5,626 bases of DNA, from NCBI GenBank assembly GCA_900550095.1, contig URRG01000172.1:1-5626 (forward strand), read 5' to 3'. The notes under the pieces are model-generated. The model worked only from the letters and a program-made list of their open reading frames with translations. It searched no databases and had not been told where the DNA came from. The DNA comes from an uncultured Oscillospiraceae bacterium. Lineage in GTDB: Bacteria; Bacillota; Clostridia; Oscillospirales; Acutalibacteraceae. Shown piece by piece: positions 1 to 5,626 of this stretch; the stretch's first letter is position 1, and each line of letters begins with the position of its first letter. Position numbers and translations under genes: made by a program.

Positions 1-55
1 TTTGGTTCTGCAAAATGTCCATGACAGAGCTTTGGCCCTACACGGCGCAGCGTCT
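1..55. repeat. Direct repeat copy 1 (55 bp) at the window edge
   Basis: Identical over all 55 bases to 146-200, a period of 145 bp. It stops exactly at base 1, and the inner boundary is sharp (base 56 is A, base 201 is C). The period is not a multiple of three, so in the minus-strand gene this copy is read in a different frame from the inner one. Confidence 0.95.
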
Positions 56-777
56 ATGCTGCACCTTCCGTCATATCCGGTCTCTCGCAGTATGGAAAAA
101 AACTCCTTATATGCAGAGAGCGCTTCTCTGGGAAACACACGGCCATTTGGTTCTGCAAAATGTCCATGACAGAGCTTTGGCCCTACACGGCGCAGCGTCT
201 CAGCTGTATCCTTTTCCATGACATAATGGTAATAATCTACCAGAAGCCCAACTTCCGGCATGGAGACCGCATCCATCAGCGCGGCCCCCTCGGAAAGGTT
301 TAAAATGAGGTTGCTCTCCTTCCGGTTCAGCGGCTCAATAGCAACGGTGATCCCATACTTGCGGCAAATTGCTCCCGCTTTTTTCAAGACAAAGACAACC
401 TGCTCAAAAGCCTTTTCCATATCAAATCCATCGGGGACATTTTTAGCCCCTGAGCTGCCGAATACAATCACCTTTGCCCCCAGCCGGGATGCACGTTTGA
501 TTGCACGCTCCATGTATTCCTCCGCCTTAGCGGGATCTGCATCCGGTCCTGTAAGGCGCACGGAAGCCGGGAAAAAATTATTGCAGCATTCGCATGGAAT
601 ACCGGTTTCTGAAAGAGTTTCAAGGAGCTTCTCAAAATCCGCCTCTGAAAGCTCCATGACCTGGGCCAGAGGAAGTTCCACATAATCATATCCGCATTCT
701 TTCAGATGCGGAATCCAACGGGAGCCGGCGGCATCCTCCTCACCGGCCAGCATGTTCACACAGCAGCCGATTCTCAC
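1..777 (-). CDS. Xylose-isomerase-like TIM-barrel sugar isomerase/epimerase, 3' end missing
   Basis: Member of the sugar phosphate isomerase/epimerase (AP endonuclease 2-like) TIM-barrel family. From the GTG at 777 the frame is open to the window edge, giving 259 codons without a stop; relatives are about 270-290. Metal-site residues can be placed by comparison with D-tagatose 3-epimerase: Glu148 (AIEPLNR, 146-152), Asp181 (LVDYYHY, 179-185) and His206 (CHGHFAEP, 203-210). YVELPL (32-37) is an early barrel motif. The fourth ligand, normally Glu in a C-terminal GR-x-SIE motif, should fall at residue 242, where the sequence reads Asp. This is just past the junction of a direct repeat, so residues 1-241 look genuine and 242-259 do not. 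The substrate could be a ketose or hydroxypyruvate. Translational coupling to the GarR-like gene recalls E. coli hyi-glxR, but the protein does not resemble Hyi in detail. Confidence 0.85.
   Translation of the reverse strand, partial: MRIGCCVNMLAGEEDAAGSRWIPHLKECGYDYVELPLAQVMELSEADFEKLLETLSETGIPCECCNNFFPASVRLTGPDADPAKAEEYMERAIKRASRLGAKVIVFGSSGAKNVPDGFDMEKAFEQVVFVLKKAGAICRKYGITVAIEPLNRKESNLILNLSEGAALMDAVSMPEVGLLVDYYHYVMEKDTAETLRRVGPKLCHGHFAEPNGRVFPREALSAYKEFFSILRETGYDGRCSIDAAPCRAKALSWTFCRTK
146..200. repeat. Direct repeat copy 2 (55 bp) inside the TIM-barrel gene
   Basis: Identical to 1-55. Here it is read in the correct frame as roughly residues 193-211 of the TIM-barrel protein, including metal ligand His206. 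This is therefore the native copy. Confidence 0.95.
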
Positions 778-1661
778 AGGGGCTTCACCTCAACCTGCTC
801 CGCCTCCTCATAATACCGGACAAGAGCGCTGTGGTCACACTTTTCAAGCCCTTCTTCCTTCAGATGGTTCATCATGTCCAAAACCGTCTTCGTCAGGGGC
901 AGATCCATCTCCGCAGCTTCGGCAGCGTTCATAGCGTTGTTCAGATCCTTGATATGCAGCTCAATGCGGAAACCGGGCTTGAAATCACGATTCAAAACCA
1001 TGGGAGCCTTGGCATTGAGCACAGTGCTGCCGGCAAGGCCGCCTTTGATGGCCTCAAATACATTCTTCGGATCCACTCCGGCTTTAGTGGCCAGAACAAA
1101 AGCCTCGGACATAGCCGCGATATTCACAGCCACGATGATCTGGTTCGCCAGCTTCGTCATATTGCCGCTGCCAATTTTTCCCACCAGCACAGCGGAAGAA
1201 CCCATTTTCAGAAGAATGTCCTTCACCTTGTCATATACTTCCTGCTCGCCGCCGCACATGATAGAAAGGGTGCCGTCCACAGCTTTGGGCTCGCCGCCGC
1301 TAACAGGAGCGTCGATCATGTGAGCGCCCTTCTCACGAACCAGCTTTTCCAGCTCAATGGAAACGTTGGGGTCAATAGAAGACATATCCACAACAATGGC
1401 TCCGGGACGGATCCCTTCCAGCACGCCATCCTTGCCTGTGAGCACTTCGCGGACCTGAGGAGAATTGGGAAGCATAGTGATGATGACATCACTCTTTTCA
1501 GCAACTTCCTTAGAAGTTGCTGCCTTTTCAGCGCCACAGGCTACCACGTCCTCAACAGCTTCCTTTACAATGTCGCAAACGCAGAGGTCGTACCCAGCCT
1601 TAATAAGATTTTTTGACATAGGACGGCCCATAATGCCAAGGCCGATAAATCCGATTTTCAT
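774..1661 (-). CDS. garR: 2-hydroxy-3-oxopropionate (tartronate semialdehyde) reductase
   Basis: A beta-hydroxyacid dehydrogenase, predicted to reduce tartronate semialdehyde to D-glycerate (EC 1.1.1.60) in the cytoplasm. It has 295 residues, the family's usual length. The Rossmann motif GLGIMG is at 7-12. Asp30 at the end of the second strand favours NADH, although specificity is not certain. ITMLPNSPQV (61-70) and DAPVSGGEPKA (117-127) form the substrate-binding signature. GNMTKLANQ (166-174) contains catalytic Lys170 and Asn174. GGLAGSTVL (207-215), FKPGFRIELHIKDL (227-240) and DHSAL (276-280) follow E. coli GarR closely from memory. That makes it a better match than 3-hydroxyisobutyrate dehydrogenase or sulfolactaldehyde reductase. 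Its stop overlaps the GTG of the next gene by 4 nt (774-777), so the two products are probably made together. Glycerate would need a kinase, which is not in the window. Confidence 0.9.
   Translation of the reverse strand: MKIGFIGLGIMGRPMSKNLIKAGYDLCVCDIVKEAVEDVVACGAEKAATSKEVAEKSDVIITMLPNSPQVREVLTGKDGVLEGIRPGAIVVDMSSIDPNVSIELEKLVREKGAHMIDAPVSGGEPKAVDGTLSIMCGGEQEVYDKVKDILLKMGSSAVLVGKIGSGNMTKLANQIIVAVNIAAMSEAFVLATKAGVDPKNVFEAIKGGLAGSTVLNAKAPMVLNRDFKPGFRIELHIKDLNNAMNAAEAAEMDLPLTKTVLDMMNHLKEEGLEKCDHSALVRYYEEAEQVEVKPL
786..791 (-). promoter_or_regulatory. Ribosome binding site fixing a GTG start for the TIM-barrel gene
   Basis: GAGGTG on the minus strand, within the last codons of the garR-like gene, 8 nt before the GTG at 777. 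The next in-frame ATG (residue 9) would cut into the first barrel strand, so GTG is preferred. Confidence 0.65.
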
Positions 1662-1669
1662 AGTGAATT

Positions 1670-1675
1670 CCTCCT
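1670..1675 (-). promoter_or_regulatory. Ribosome binding site of the GarR-like gene
   Basis: A perfect AGGAGG on the minus strand, 8 nt before the ATG at 1661, within an AT-rich 52-nt spacer. Confidence 0.85.
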
Positions 1676-1713
1676 GTATCGTAAAATTTTATATACTAGA
1701 ATAAACGAGCAAC

Positions 1714-2646
1714 TTATTCAGCCAATGTCTTTTTGGCAGCCTCCACAATATGGGGTGCCGTAAGGCCGTAGGCTTCCAGAAGCTCAGCATGGGAATGGGC
1801 AGACTGGCCAAAACGATCCATGACGGCTACAGCCTCCATGGGAATGCCGCTGCCTCTGAAGATATAGCTCAACTGCATATTGATACCACCGTAAATAGAG
1901 CATTCCTCACAGCCTACGATTCCCTTCACGCCCTGTGCCATGCTGCGAACGGCCTCTGCGTCCATAGGCTTTGCCGCCGGAATATGTACCACCCGTGCGC
2001 TGATTCCATCCTTTTGCAGTAGTTCCGCCGCTTTCAAAGCTTCATGGACCATAATTCCCACACTGAAGAGGACAATATCCGTTCCCTCTCGCAGAAGGAC
2101 AGGCTTTGACGGATCATATACGCCTTCCTCCGGAAATACATCCGGCAGATCATTCCGGCTCAGACGGATATATACGGGCCCTTCTGAAGCCGCGGCCCAA
2201 CGAACCGCCTTCCGGGTTTCAATTCCATCACAGGGGGTCAATACCGTCATATTGGGCAGGACGCTCATGATTGCCATATCATCAATAGCCTGATGAGTGG
2301 CACCGTCGCCGAAATCGGAGAGGCCCGAGCTAGAACCCACGATCTTCACAGGCAGGTTCGCTGTGCAGATGCTCTGGCGAATCTGATCGTAAGCACGACC
2401 AGAGGCAAACACTGCAAAGGAGTTCACAAAGGGAATTTTCCCACCTAAAGCAAGGCCCGCCGCAAAACTGGTCATGTCCTGCTCCGCTATGCCCATTTCA
2501 AAATACCGCTCCGGAAATTCCTTCCCAAAAAGGCTGCTCATGGTAGAAAGGCCAAGATCAGCTTCCAGCGCCACTATGTTCTTATTTTCATGGCCCAGCT
2601 CCACAAGGGTCTTCCCGTATTCCTGCCGCTGGTTATGCATACTCAT
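1714..2646 (-). CDS. Transketolase, C-terminal (pyrimidine-binding) subunit
   Basis: The second half of the split transketolase, 310 residues, a typical length. Residues about 8-170 form the pyrimidine-binding domain. EADLG (28-32) is the conserved opening. MGIAEQDM (51-58) carries catalytic Glu55, which activates the thiamine ring. FAVFASGRAYDQIR (77-90) contacts the cofactor pyrimidine. GDGATHQAIDD (113-123) includes the substrate-side His118. Residues about 187-310 form the transketolase C-terminal domain (VGIMVHEALKAAELL, 196-210). The Glu supplied here completes the active site built on the N-subunit, so the pair looks intact. The gene starts inside the stop of the N-subunit gene and is followed after 52 nt by the GarR-like gene. 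Related DXP synthases and pyruvate dehydrogenase E1-beta share this architecture, but the adjacent N-subunit has transketolase histidines, which settles the call. Confidence 0.95.
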   Translation of the reverse strand: MSMHNQRQEYGKTLVELGHENKNIVALEADLGLSTMSSLFGKEFPERYFEMGIAEQDMTSFAAGLALGGKIPFVNSFAVFASGRAYDQIRQSICTANLPVKIVGSSSGLSDFGDGATHQAIDDMAIMSVLPNMTVLTPCDGIETRKAVRWAAASEGPVYIRLSRNDLPDVFPEEGVYDPSKPVLLREGTDIVLFSVGIMVHEALKAAELLQKDGISARVVHIPAAKPMDAEAVRSMAQGVKGIVGCEECSIYGGINMQLSYIFRGSGIPMEAVAVMDRFGQSAHSHAELLEAYGLTAPHIVEAAKKTLAE

Positions 2647-3488
2647 AGGAGCGCCTCCTCTCTTTTCGCAAGGACTTCCAACGCTTCATCATACAATTCC
2701 TGGGTTAGCGTCCCATTGTGGAAGGAAGCCACGTTTTCCGCAAAGGGAATTCCCTTGCCCTTGATCGTGTGGGCAATAATGGCAGAGGGCTTTCCCTTCA
2801 CCGTATCGGCTTTTTCAAAAGCTTCCACAATTTCCGATATGTTATGCCCATCGATTCCCTGCACAGCAAAGCCGAAAGCCTCCAGCCGCCCGCCTATGTT
2901 TTCAATAGGGAAACGATCCTTCGTCTTCCCGGTGGCCTGCAGGCCGTTCTTATCCACAATTACCCGCAGGTTATCCAGCTTAAAGTTTGCAGCGGCCATA
3001 AAGGCCTCCCACAGCTGGCCCTCGGCCAGCTCGCCGTCTCCCGTGGCCACAAAGACCCGGGCCGGGTTCTGATCTAACTTCAGAGCCGCCGCCATGCCTG
3101 CCGCAATGGAAACGCCCTGACCCAGGGAGCCGGTGTTAGCCTCTAAACCTGTGAGCTTTCGCAGATCCGGATGCCCCTGCAAGGGAGAGCCAAAATTCTT
3201 CAAAGTCTTCAGAAGAGCTTTGTCAAAATACCCGCATTCTGCCAAAGCCGCATACTGCACAATGGCAGCATGCCCCTTACTGAGAATCAGCCGGTCTCGT
3301 TCCGGCAGTTTGGGATTCTTCGGATCGTGATGCATAGTATGAAAATACAGTGCGGAGATAATATCTGCCAGCGAACAGGAACCGCCCAAATGGCCCGCCA
3401 TCCCAACGCCGATCATCTCCACAACATCCCGGCGGATGCGGTTGGCGTTCCGTTCCAGCTCCCGCACGGCTGCTGCTGATATCGCCAC
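2643..3488 (-). CDS. Transketolase, N-terminal (thiamine diphosphate-binding) subunit
   Basis: The PP-binding half of a two-gene transketolase (EC 2.2.1.1 type), 281 residues, a typical length for split N-subunits. It begins with GTG. Visible family residues are AGHLGGSCS (31-39, His33), LSKGHAA (69-75, His73), GHPD (105-108) and TGSLGQG (119-125). The thiamine diphosphate/metal motif opens with GDGELAEGQ (150-158) and closes at DKNG (179-182). SFHNG (255-259) carries the late active-site His256. All the key histidines and the metal-binding Asp151/Asn181 are present, so it looks functional. It works only with its partner, encoded immediately downstream with a 4-nt ATGA overlap (2643-2646), which implies translational coupling and equal subunit supply. 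The reaction is transfer of a two-carbon ketol group between sugar phosphates. The operon setting suggests a dedicated copy for a catabolic route, perhaps with an unusual donor or acceptor, but that is inference. Confidence 0.95.
   Translation of the reverse strand: MAISAAAVRELERNANRIRRDVVEMIGVGMAGHLGGSCSLADIISALYFHTMHHDPKNPKLPERDRLILSKGHAAIVQYAALAECGYFDKALLKTLKNFGSPLQGHPDLRKLTGLEANTGSLGQGVSIAAGMAAALKLDQNPARVFVATGDGELAEGQLWEAFMAAANFKLDNLRVIVDKNGLQATGKTKDRFPIENIGGRLEAFGFAVQGIDGHNISEIVEAFEKADTVKGKPSAIIAHTIKGKGIPFAENVASFHNGTLTQELYDEALEVLAKREEALL
2654..2660 (-). promoter_or_regulatory. Ribosome binding site of transketolase C-subunit
   Basis: GAGGAGG on the minus strand inside the last codons of the N-subunit gene, 7 nt before the ATG at 2646. 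It supports this start over the in-frame ATG two codons later. Confidence 0.8.
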
Positions 3489-3494
3489 GTTATA

Positions 3495-3500
3495 TCCCTC
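3495..3500 (-). promoter_or_regulatory. Ribosome binding site fixing a GTG start for transketolase N-subunit
   Basis: GAGGGA on the minus strand, 6 nt before the GTG at 3488. The next in-frame ATG encodes residue 25, which would remove the N-terminal helix common to transketolases, so GTG is the preferred start. Confidence 0.7.
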
Positions 3501-3552
3501 TTTTCTTTATTCATTCAATATGTAGCGGTGCCGGCCGACCAGCCGAATGCAC

Positions 3553-4233
3553 TCACATATTTTCCAACATTTCGCGTACACGAAGGAAACCAGTGGAACC
3601 GCTGTTATACACCGGCACCTTGGTCTCGCCCAGGAAGGGAGCCAGCGCAGACATGGAAAGCTGCGCCATTACGATGCAGTCTACCTCCTCAGAAAGCTTA
3701 GCGATAGCGTCAACCAGAATTGCGTTGTGAGCTTCAATATCTCCTCTGGAATAAGCTTCGAAGGCCTCTTCGCAGAGAACCGTCTTGCATTCGATTTCCT
3801 TGCCCGCCTCACGAGCGGCAATCTGCAGAAGTCTCTCGGAAGAGGGAACCGTGGTTGCCAGGGTGGCCAGCAGACCAATCTTCTTGCCCGTCTGCACTGC
3901 TTTTTCCATCATCGGGCGGTCGATCTGAGCGATAGGCGTATCAATCATGGGGCGGCCCAGCTCAGCGGCATAATTAAAGGTAGAGCAGGCCAGAAGAATC
4001 ATGTCTACGCCCGCCTCTTCCAGGTTATGAGCATACTGGGCGAATTTATAATAGTTTCTCTTGGGGATAACGCCTGCGCCTGCAGCGATATTGTCCCTTT
4101 GGATGGTATCGTCGCACAGGTGCATGATGGAAACTTCGGGGATATACTCCTGAATATAAGGGCGCATAGCCTCGATGGTAATATGGGAAGCATGAATGAT
4201 TCCCAGCGTCTTTCCGGAAAGATCTTTGTTCAT
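3553..4233 (-). CDS. Asp/Glu/hydantoin racemase superfamily protein with a single catalytic cysteine
   Basis: A 226-residue cytoplasmic protein of the Asp/Glu/hydantoin racemase fold (two Rossmann-like halves), close to the usual length. The first half holds ILLACSTFN (79-87), where Cys83 sits at the position of the first catalytic thiol. The second half holds IVMAQLSMSAL (187-197). Classical racemases have Gly-Cys where this protein has Ala190-Gln191, so the second thiol is absent. Two-base racemisation by paired cysteines is therefore doubtful. Superfamily members with one cysteine, such as arylmalonate decarboxylase, show that other chemistry is possible, although that enzyme keeps the opposite cysteine. 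No signal peptide or membrane segment is seen. The gene lies between GH31 and the transketolase pair, 64 nt before the latter, so a role with a carbohydrate or sugar-acid intermediate is more likely than peptidoglycan glutamate supply. The substrate is unknown. Confidence 0.85.
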   Translation of the reverse strand: MNKDLSGKTLGIIHASHITIEAMRPYIQEYIPEVSIMHLCDDTIQRDNIAAGAGVIPKRNYYKFAQYAHNLEEAGVDMILLACSTFNYAAELGRPMIDTPIAQIDRPMMEKAVQTGKKIGLLATLATTVPSSERLLQIAAREAGKEIECKTVLCEEAFEAYSRGDIEAHNAILVDAIAKLSEEVDCIVMAQLSMSALAPFLGETKVPVYNSGSTGFLRVREMLENM

Positions 4234-4241
4234 TTCATTTT

Positions 4242-4248
4242 CCTCCTT
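4242..4248 (-). promoter_or_regulatory. Ribosome binding site of the racemase-like gene
   Basis: AAGGAGG on the minus strand, 8 nt before the ATG at 4233. An earlier ATG, 4 nt after the site, is out of frame and meets a stop immediately, so the site fixes the start at 4233. Confidence 0.8.
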
Positions 4249-4269
4249 ACAGGTATTTATATAGTTTCA

Positions 4270-4313
4270 GAAGCCGGCGCGCTCCTGGAAAAATCCGGCC
4301 CTGCGCCGTCTTC
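4270..4313 (-). other. Intercistronic RNA hairpin between GH31 and racemase-like genes
   Basis: Two 11-nt arms (4270-4280 and 4303-4313) are reverse complements at 10 of 11 positions, GAAGCCGGCGC against GCGCCGTCTTC. They enclose a 22-nt loop. The loop holds a second small stem, TCCGG (4294-4298) against CCTGGA (4284-4289) with one bulge. No T-run follows on either strand, so this is not a standard intrinsic terminator. A role in transcript processing, 3'-end stabilisation or partial attenuation is inference. It lies in the 92-nt gap after the GH31 stop and ends 22 nt before the racemase ribosome site. Confidence 0.55.
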
Positions 4314-4325
4314 CATATTCACATA

Positions 4326-5626
4326 TCAGATAATAGGTTCATACCGAAGAGTAAACTTCTCCAAACGTCCTTCAGGCATGAAACGGATTTCGATTTCTCT
4401 TTCCCTTCCCGGGAACAGGGAAGATACCCCTGAAGCAGAGAGCTTCTTGGTTTCTTCATCCCAACGGAGATACGTCTTGGTGCACTCCCCTCGCTGATAT
4501 CCCAGGCTGATGCCGTCGTCTTCATATAGCTCATATTCTCCATCAGCCCCGGTATATATCTCCAACGTTAAAGGTTCAAAATCCTCCCGCTTTTCTGTAT
4601 TCACATGCTGCACCACAGGGGCCTTCGCCAGAATGCCGCCTGCAGGAACAAAGAGAGGAATTTTCCCCAGAGGTGCAGGAACCGTATAGTCTCTGCCGCC
4701 CTCATAGGCCTTTCCCGTCCAATAGTGATACCACTGGCCCTGAGGAAGATATACCCCCCAGCTTTCAGAACCCTTTTTCGTGACGGGCGCAACAAGCAAG
4801 CTTTTGCCGAAAAAGTATTCTGAATCTGTGGCAACGGCCTGTTCATCATCTGGATAATAACACCACAGGGGCCGCATAACAGGCACACCGCTGCAGGCCT
4901 CGTGAGAAAGAGAATAGATATACGGCAAGAGAGAATACCGCAGACGAATGATTTCCTTGCAGAGCGGTTCCACTCGGGTATCCGGCAGCGCATCTGCAGG
5001 CGGAGGCCCGTCATGGGTCATGCCGGGAGCCAGCTCTAACGGGATCTCATCCAGGGAATCGAACATAGACCAACCCCAAGGATTATGCAGGAAGGAAGGC
5101 CTTCCATGCCCTCGGAACATGGGTGTAAAAGCGGAATATTCCATCCAGCGCAGGAATAGTTCCCCATCGTATTCGGGTGTACAGAAAAATCCGCCTGTAT
5201 CCGTGCCCCAATAAGGGGAACTGCTAAGGGCCACATTGAGCCCAATGGGAATTTGATTCTTCAGGGTTTCCCACTCTGAAAGCACATCGCCGGACCAGAT
5301 GATACCACCCCATTTGTTAGCACCGGGAAAGGTGTTCCTCTGCATCTGCAAAGGTCTTGTATCCGGATTCAACTTCAGGGATCCCTCATAATACATTCTG
5401 TGGCGGCAAAGACGCTGCGCCATATCCACGCCGTCTGCATCGTCCGGCCACCAGGCTTCGTTTTTGGCCTGGGAATACAGCTTCTCATGCCGCTTCCAGT
5501 AATTTTTCGCATGGTCATATTCCAGCGGGCTCACGCCATCGTCGGAAATTTTTCCATGAAGCCCATGGTGACAACGGGTCACATGCAGGCTGATCTTATA
5601 CCCCATTTCATGAAGATTCTCCATGG
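4326..5626 (-). CDS. Glycoside hydrolase family 31 (alpha-glycosidase), N-terminally truncated
   Basis: Retaining alpha-glycosidase of family GH31; the 432 residues readable from the first in-window Met (5624) are the C-terminal part of a protein usually about 650-800 residues long. That Met is probably internal, since the frame is open to the window edge. Numbering from it, residues 1-245 are the catalytic barrel. The motif WWPDD (58-62) carries the probable nucleophile, Asp61. WSGD (110-113) carries the probable acid/base, Asp113. TDTGGF (141-146) and FRGHGR (170-175) are further GH31 hallmarks. A C-terminal beta-sandwich follows (FGKSLLVAPV, 272-281), then a distal beta domain (about 350-432, ELYEDDG 365-371). 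The N-terminal beta-sandwich is missing, so a signal peptide cannot be judged. The substrate (glucoside, xyloside or other) is not readable. The nucleophile motif does not resemble the GWMADFGE motif of sulfoquinovosidases. It is the first visible gene of the operon. Confidence 0.93.
   Translation of the reverse strand, partial: MENLHEMGYKISLHVTRCHHGLHGKISDDGVSPLEYDHAKNYWKRHEKLYSQAKNEAWWPDDADGVDMAQRLCRHRMYYEGSLKLNPDTRPLQMQRNTFPGANKWGGIIWSGDVLSEWETLKNQIPIGLNVALSSSPYWGTDTGGFFCTPEYDGELFLRWMEYSAFTPMFRGHGRPSFLHNPWGWSMFDSLDEIPLELAPGMTHDGPPPADALPDTRVEPLCKEIIRLRYSLLPYIYSLSHEACSGVPVMRPLWCYYPDDEQAVATDSEYFFGKSLLVAPVTKKGSESWGVYLPQGQWYHYWTGKAYEGGRDYTVPAPLGKIPLFVPAGGILAKAPVVQHVNTEKREDFEPLTLEIYTGADGEYELYEDDGISLGYQRGECTKTYLRWDEETKKLSASGVSSLFPGREREIEIRFMPEGRLEKFTLRYEPII

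Noticed and set aside
468..689. Small minus-strand open frame of 73 codons inside the TIM-barrel gene
   Set aside because: It is out of frame with the continuous TIM-barrel reading from 777 to the window edge, which carries clear family motifs.
831..1616. Long plus-strand open frame (261 codons) opposite the garR-like gene
   Set aside because: It is fully antisense to a gene with strong family motifs, has no recognisable domain, and its His/Arg/Ser-rich make-up is typical of a shadow frame.
1662..1713. Internal promoter in the AT-rich gap before the garR-like gene
   Set aside because: TATAAA-like bases are present, but no -35 box lies at a proper distance (the TTGCTC candidate is about 13 nt away and matches poorly).
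1714..3488. Apulose-4-phosphate transketolase of a D-apiose pathway
   Set aside because: It is a split transketolase next to a TIM-barrel isomerase, but no apulose kinase or apiosidase is visible and residue-level evidence for the substrate is lacking. It is possible but not supported.
3489..3552. Terminator in the gap before the transketolase pair
   Set aside because: Only a 5-bp stem with a G-U pair (GCTGG/CCGGC on the minus strand) can form, and no T-run follows it.
3547..4497. Long plus-strand open frame (316 codons) across the racemase-like gene, the gap and the GH31 3' end
   Set aside because: It is antisense to two well-supported genes, shows no domain motif, and no convincing ribosome site was seen before it. 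The length is best explained by codon bias of the genes opposite.
714..5626. Sulfo-transketolase type sulfoquinovose pathway (GH31 + split transketolase + beta-hydroxyacid dehydrogenase)
   Set aside because: The gene set is superficially similar, but the GH31 nucleophile motif is WWPDD, not the sulfoquinovosidase GWMADFGE form. The dehydrogenase follows GarR (DAPVSGGEPKA) rather than sulfolactaldehyde reductase.

Overview
The window is one minus-strand gene cluster, truncated at both ends. In transcription order (right to left) it reads: GH31 glycoside hydrolase (N-terminus missing), Asp/Glu/hydantoin-racemase superfamily protein, transketolase N-terminal subunit, transketolase C-terminal subunit, tartronate-semialdehyde-reductase-type dehydrogenase (GarR-like), and a xylose-isomerase-like TIM-barrel isomerase/epimerase (C-terminus missing). 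All six face the same way. Gaps are 92, 64, -4, 52 and -4 nt, so a single operon is likely. I found no convincing plus-strand gene, RNA gene, mobile element or CRISPR array, and no gene-free stretch over 100 bases.

The likely host is a low-to-mid GC anaerobic Firmicute (Clostridia, gut type). This is inferred from strong AGGAGG-type Shine-Dalgarno sites before most genes, the two-gene transketolase, GTG starts with good ribosome sites, and a compact accessory carbohydrate operon. The assignment is tentative because no taxonomic marker is present.

Functionally, the GH31 enzyme probably releases a sugar from an alpha-glycoside. The split transketolase moves two-carbon ketol units. The TIM-barrel protein would isomerise or epimerise a ketose, or possibly hydroxypyruvate. 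The GarR-like enzyme would reduce tartronate semialdehyde to D-glycerate. The racemase-like protein has no obvious place in such a route and lacks one of the two usual catalytic cysteines. No kinase, transporter or regulator is visible; these may lie outside the window. The exact substrate cannot be read from the sequence.

The left end carries a perfect 55-bp direct repeat (1-55 and 146-200), with one copy ending exactly at the window edge. It puts the last gene out of frame with its own earlier copy and cuts the protein at its expected last metal-binding residue. The length matches a common assembler k-mer (55), so the left end is best treated as an assembly-graph artefact until shown otherwise.
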